Shown: positions 29,846-32,096 of the stretch, one piece after another
Numbering within the stretch: position 1 is the first letter of the stretch
How the letters are laid out: every line of letters starts with the position of its first letter
DNA from: Nanobdellota archaeon
GTDB taxonomy: Archaea > Nanobdellota > Nanobdellia > Woesearchaeales > GW2011-AR9
Assembly (NCBI GenBank): GCA_030697505.1
Contig: JAUYPX010000046.1
Span: forward strand, 1-32,096
Length of the DNA: 32,096 bases
Direction: 5' to 3'
Made by a program: the position numbers and the translations under genes
Notes under the pieces: model-generated
The model's input: the letters and a program-made list of their open reading frames with translations, nothing else
The model's database searches: none
Told to the model about the DNA's origin: nothing

Positions 29846-30796
29846 TTATATCTTTTTCTCTTCCACTAAATCAATTCCCATGTTTAATAGCTTCTTAGCA
29901 GTTCTCAGTACTTTTTTAATACCTTTAATTTGACTCTCAAATTTTAAAGTCGGATTAATTTTAGGTACAATAGTTCTCAGCGAAGCCGATTTTCCTGTTA
30001 GAAATAATTTTCTATCCTTTTTAATGAAAGGTTTTAATTTTCTTGAAAGATTATCGAACTTACTTCCGTAGTTCTTAAATTCCATGTCAAGAAACCCTCT
30101 ATCCCCTTTATATATAATTGTTATTTTAGGTTTTAACTTCTTTGGCAAGAAAGATATCCAAGTCTGTCCAGAGGCTCTTGAGAGAGGTTCTGTCATCTCT
30201 AATTCTGGATAATTTTTTTCAACATATCGATAAAATTTCATATGAAATTCACTGGTTTTTGGGTCTGTCTTTTGAGTATACCCTCTTCTATTTTGGTCTA
30301 TTGCTTCTTGAATAATCCAACCCTTAAACTTGTCTCGCTTAGATCCATTTTTTAAGAACATTCTTTTTATCTCTTCATATGAAAGACTAGAATTGTATTC
30401 TTTTACTTTTTGATCATTTTTTAAATATTCTTCAGGGGCAATAATGGAGGTAGTATATTCTTTCCACTCCCCTTGTTTAATTCCTTCCTCTCCCCTTTTG
30501 CAATACCTTTGCGGTTGGTTTTTCTGTGCAGTTGCACTTATTTTATTTTCTATAATCAAACCATGTTTTCTTCCTGAACCAGCAATAAAAATGATCAGCA
30601 AATCAAACTGACTTCCTTTAGCAGTAGGTGAATGCAAAATGCTTTCCACTTTCTTGATCTTTTTCTTTGTAGTTTTACCTATGAACCATTTTTTAAACTT
30701 TGGATTAACCTTTAGTTCTTCAAATAACAGGAAATCAATATTTCTCTCATTGACAGATTGCACATCATTCAATTGTTCTATATTTTTGTTTTTCAC
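29846..30796 (-). CDS. PD-(D/E)XK nuclease superfamily protein
   Basis: A 316-aa protein with the nuclease core in the first 100 residues: NERNIDFLLFEEL, Asp65 (GSQFDLLIIF), Glu83-x-Lys85 (IIENKISA) and a following QPQRY (Gln94/Tyr98). This pattern matches the PDDEXK_4-type family seen in many bacterial and archaeal accessory regions. The lysine-rich C-terminal half includes a segment GDRGFLDMEFKNYG. Catalytic residues are intact. Its start overlaps the HAD gene stop by 4 bp, so both are translated from one message. Role unknown; defence or DNA processing is likely. Confidence 0.75.
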   Translation of the reverse strand: MKNKNIEQLNDVQSVNERNIDFLLFEELKVNPKFKKWFIGKTTKKKIKKVESILHSPTAKGSQFDLLIIFIAGSGRKHGLIIENKISATAQKNQPQRYCKRGEEGIKQGEWKEYTTSIIAPEEYLKNDQKVKEYNSSLSYEEIKRMFLKNGSKRDKFKGWIIQEAIDQNRRGYTQKTDPKTSEFHMKFYRYVEKNYPELEMTEPLSRASGQTWISFLPKKLKPKITIIYKGDRGFLDMEFKNYGSKFDNLSRKLKPFIKKDRKLFLTGKSASLRTIVPKINPTLKFESQIKGIKKVLRTAKKLLNMGIDLVEEKKI

Positions 30797-31449
30797 TTCA
30801 ACACCTTCACCAACTCTTCTATCTTCTGTATCTTGTAATCAGGTTTGATAAATCTTTTGTGAGGATAATGGATGTAGCCGTAGTCTACCAGACAAGTCTT
30901 CATCCCCATAATTTTTGCTCTATGTAAATCTAATCTTGGACTGTCTCCCACCACGAGAATTTCTTCCGGCTTTAATTTTAATTGCCTTAAAGCTCTTTGA
31001 TAAGATTTTTTGGCTGGTTTCTGGGCTTCAGTAATAATCAAATCAAAGAGATTAGTTAATTCTAAAGCATCCAAGCGCTGATAAGCCTTCAGTTTTGGAG
31101 CGTTAGTAATTAGCCCCAGTTTTAATCTTCTTTTCTTTAGTTTCATCAAAGTCGGTTTAACCTGCGGATATGTTTTGAGGTATTGCTGCTTCGTTTTTAG
31201 ATAAGCATTGATTCCTGCCGCTAGGATTCTTTCAGAATATTGCTGTTTTTCTTTCAGGAATTTCTGGAAAACTCGCTCCCCTTCAATGTGTTTTGTATAG
31301 CTTTGAAAGAGTTCTTCTTCTGCTTTCTTCTTGGGCAGTTTCAAACCAGCCTTAATCATTGCCTGGGCTGCGGAATCGCTGGCTTTCCTCTTCATTTTCC
31401 AGAAGTCTAACAACGTATTGTCCAGATCAAATAAAACTGCTTTAAGCAT
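30793..31449 (-). CDS. HAD-superfamily phosphatase
   Basis: A 218-aa haloacid-dehalogenase-like hydrolase. Motif I is DLDNT (Asp8, Asp10), followed by a helical cap at about 15-95, motif II at Thr115-Asn116 (LITNAPK), a motif III lysine in the KPAKKSY segment (144-149) and motif IV GDSPRLD (Asp169, Asp174). The cap type and length fit phosphoglycolate phosphatase-like or pyrimidine-nucleotidase-like enzymes; the substrate cannot be assigned. It is translationally coupled to the downstream nuclease-like gene. Confidence 0.9.
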   Translation of the reverse strand: MLKAVLFDLDNTLLDFWKMKRKASDSAAQAMIKAGLKLPKKKAEEELFQSYTKHIEGERVFQKFLKEKQQYSERILAAGINAYLKTKQQYLKTYPQVKPTLMKLKKRRLKLGLITNAPKLKAYQRLDALELTNLFDLIITEAQKPAKKSYQRALRQLKLKPEEILVVGDSPRLDLHRAKIMGMKTCLVDYGYIHYPHKRFIKPDYKIQKIEELVKVLK

Positions 31450-31629
31450 AGCTGAAGGATAATTCTGGAGTTTTTAAAAGTTGGGAGTTCACTTCTCATC
31501 TTCCTGCTGTATCTAATAGGCATTGCGATTTTCTTCCCGCACTTCATCCTATCAACTCTCCATTTTGCTTTCTATTTCGTATCCTCTTTTTTTCATCATC
31601 CTTGCATCGGGGTTCCAACTTAAGGCTTT

Positions 31630-31640
31630 CGTTCTGCGAA
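31630..31640. promoter_or_regulatory. Short dyad upstream of the ArdC operon
   Basis: GTTCTGCGAAC is an 11-base imperfect palindrome in the 267-base gap 31450-31716, which shows no convincing gene. It shares the GTTCnGCGAA core with the palindrome upstream of the secretion operon (GTTCGCGCGAA at 9173-9183), hinting at one regulator for both. Confidence 0.25.
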
Positions 31641-31716
31641 CACACTCCGTTCAAACCCATAAGAGAACCGCCTCGCTTTCTCCGGAATATGAAAAAATTT
31701 CGGAGGTACGAAAAAC

Positions 31717-31818
31717 ATGAAAGCAAAACAACATTACTGTGAGTATGAAGTGCTCTCAGAAGAACATAACTTAATCGCCTGCAACTTCTGCGGGCAGGAA
31801 CCAGGGGTGAGAACATGA
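31717..31818 (+). CDS. 33-aa cysteine-containing small protein preceding ArdC
   Basis: A short frame starting MKAKQHYCEYEVL and ending CNFCGQEPGVRT. Its stop overlaps the ArdC start (ATGA), and CGGAGGT sits eight bases before its ATG. Cys22-x2-Cys25 plus Cys8 and His6/His17 could coordinate zinc. RBS quality and coupling make it likely real. It parallels the 43-aa zinc protein that opens the secretion operon. Confidence 0.55.
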   Translation: MKAKQHYCEYEVLSEEHNLIACNFCGQEPGVRT

Positions 31819-32096
31819 ACGCTCACCACTACCTCAAACAAGTTGAGGAAAAGCTGCAAGAACTGGCAGCAGAAACAGACGCAGTCAAGAAATCTGCTGG
31901 ATTCCAGCAGTACCTTGACACTATGGCAAAATTCTGGCAGTACAGCTATCACAATCAGCTGTTAATCCATTTTTCCTTGCCATCTGCTACCAGAGTAGCA
32001 GGCTTCAAGACTTGGTCAAGTCTTGGCCGCAGAATCAAGAAAGGCAGTAAAGCCATCAGGATTCTTGCTCCGGTTACGCGGATGGAGAAGAAAGAT
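31815..32096 (+). CDS. ArdC-type antirestriction protein, N-terminal part (3' partial)
   Basis: The frame runs off the window after 94 residues. They match the N-terminal ssDNA-binding domain of ArdC/TraC-primase-like proteins: a helix followed by KFWQYSYHNQLLIHFSLPSATRVAGFKTWSSLGRRIKKGSKAIRILAPV. ArdC proteins protect incoming conjugative DNA from host restriction and are carried by plasmids and integrative elements; many have a C-terminal zinc metallopeptidase domain, which would lie outside the window. The gene marks the beginning of another mobile-element segment. It is coupled by a 4-bp overlap to the 33-aa gene. Confidence 0.85.
   Translation, partial: MNAHHYLKQVEEKLQELAAETDAVKKSAGFQQYLDTMAKFWQYSYHNQLLIHFSLPSATRVAGFKTWSSLGRRIKKGSKAIRILAPVTRMEKKD

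Noticed and set aside
31523..31720. 65-codon plus-strand frame upstream of the 33-aa gene.
   Set aside because: It starts with TTG without an RBS, is Ser-rich and low in typical protein patterns, and lies in an otherwise gene-free region.

Overview
The window looks like the chromosome of an archaeon, most likely a DPANN lineage of the Woesearchaeota/Pacearchaeota kind. The reasons are TATA-box promoters placed 20-30 bases before start codons (many apparently leaderless), a Hel308-type helicase, a Csa3-like CARF regulator, a reduced PrgI/VirB4-type secretion locus, many very small genes, and several proteins of bacterial flavour. The assignment is inference from gene content; no database search was possible. 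No rRNA, tRNA or CRISPR array was recognised.

Layout. 1-6070: the end of an amidohydrolase, a Hel308 helicase lacking its first motor domain, two cell-surface-like genes sharing a repeated domain (the second with a LysM domain), a collagen-like lipoprotein, and an MNT/HEPN toxin-antitoxin-like pair. 6346-9137: a 2.8-kb unit bounded by near-identical 24-bp direct repeats. It holds two proteins built from one unfamiliar repeated domain, a complete tyrosine recombinase, and two tandem ribbon-helix-helix genes on the other strand. 9139-16389: a type IV secretion-like operon (43-aa zinc protein, small membrane protein, VirB2-like pilin, large secreted protein, VirB6-like membrane protein, PrgI, VirB4 with an extra C-terminal nuclease-like domain, small tail gene). 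It is interrupted by an oppositely oriented nucleoside phosphorylase and closed by a hairpin/T-tract terminator. No relaxase or coupling protein is visible. 16443-21862: LemA, HtpX, a P2A-type Ca2+ ATPase and a divergent Ca2+/cation antiporter. 21970-22390: a tiny very basic protein and a candidate structured RNA.

22462-26503 is the most interesting region. A minus-strand operon encodes a 177-aa helical protein, an AAA+ ATPase, a QueC-like PP-loop enzyme and an SPFH protein. A Csa3-like CARF-HTH regulator diverges from it across 135 bp that contain a dyad. QueC-like proteins are known parts of the Qat and type IV CBASS defences, so this may be an undescribed nucleotide-signal-controlled defence module. 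It is followed on the plus strand by an unknown gene and a Cas4-like/HhH/DEDDy nuclease. The 3' end of that nuclease gene is duplicated as a 21-bp direct repeat around an inserted two-gene cargo that includes a PD-(D/E)XK protein.

29643-32096: a HAD phosphatase overlapping a second PD-(D/E)XK protein (minus strand), then a 33-aa cysteine protein and the start of an ArdC-type antirestriction protein that runs off the window. The window is therefore a mosaic of housekeeping genes, mobile-element modules and probable defence genes.
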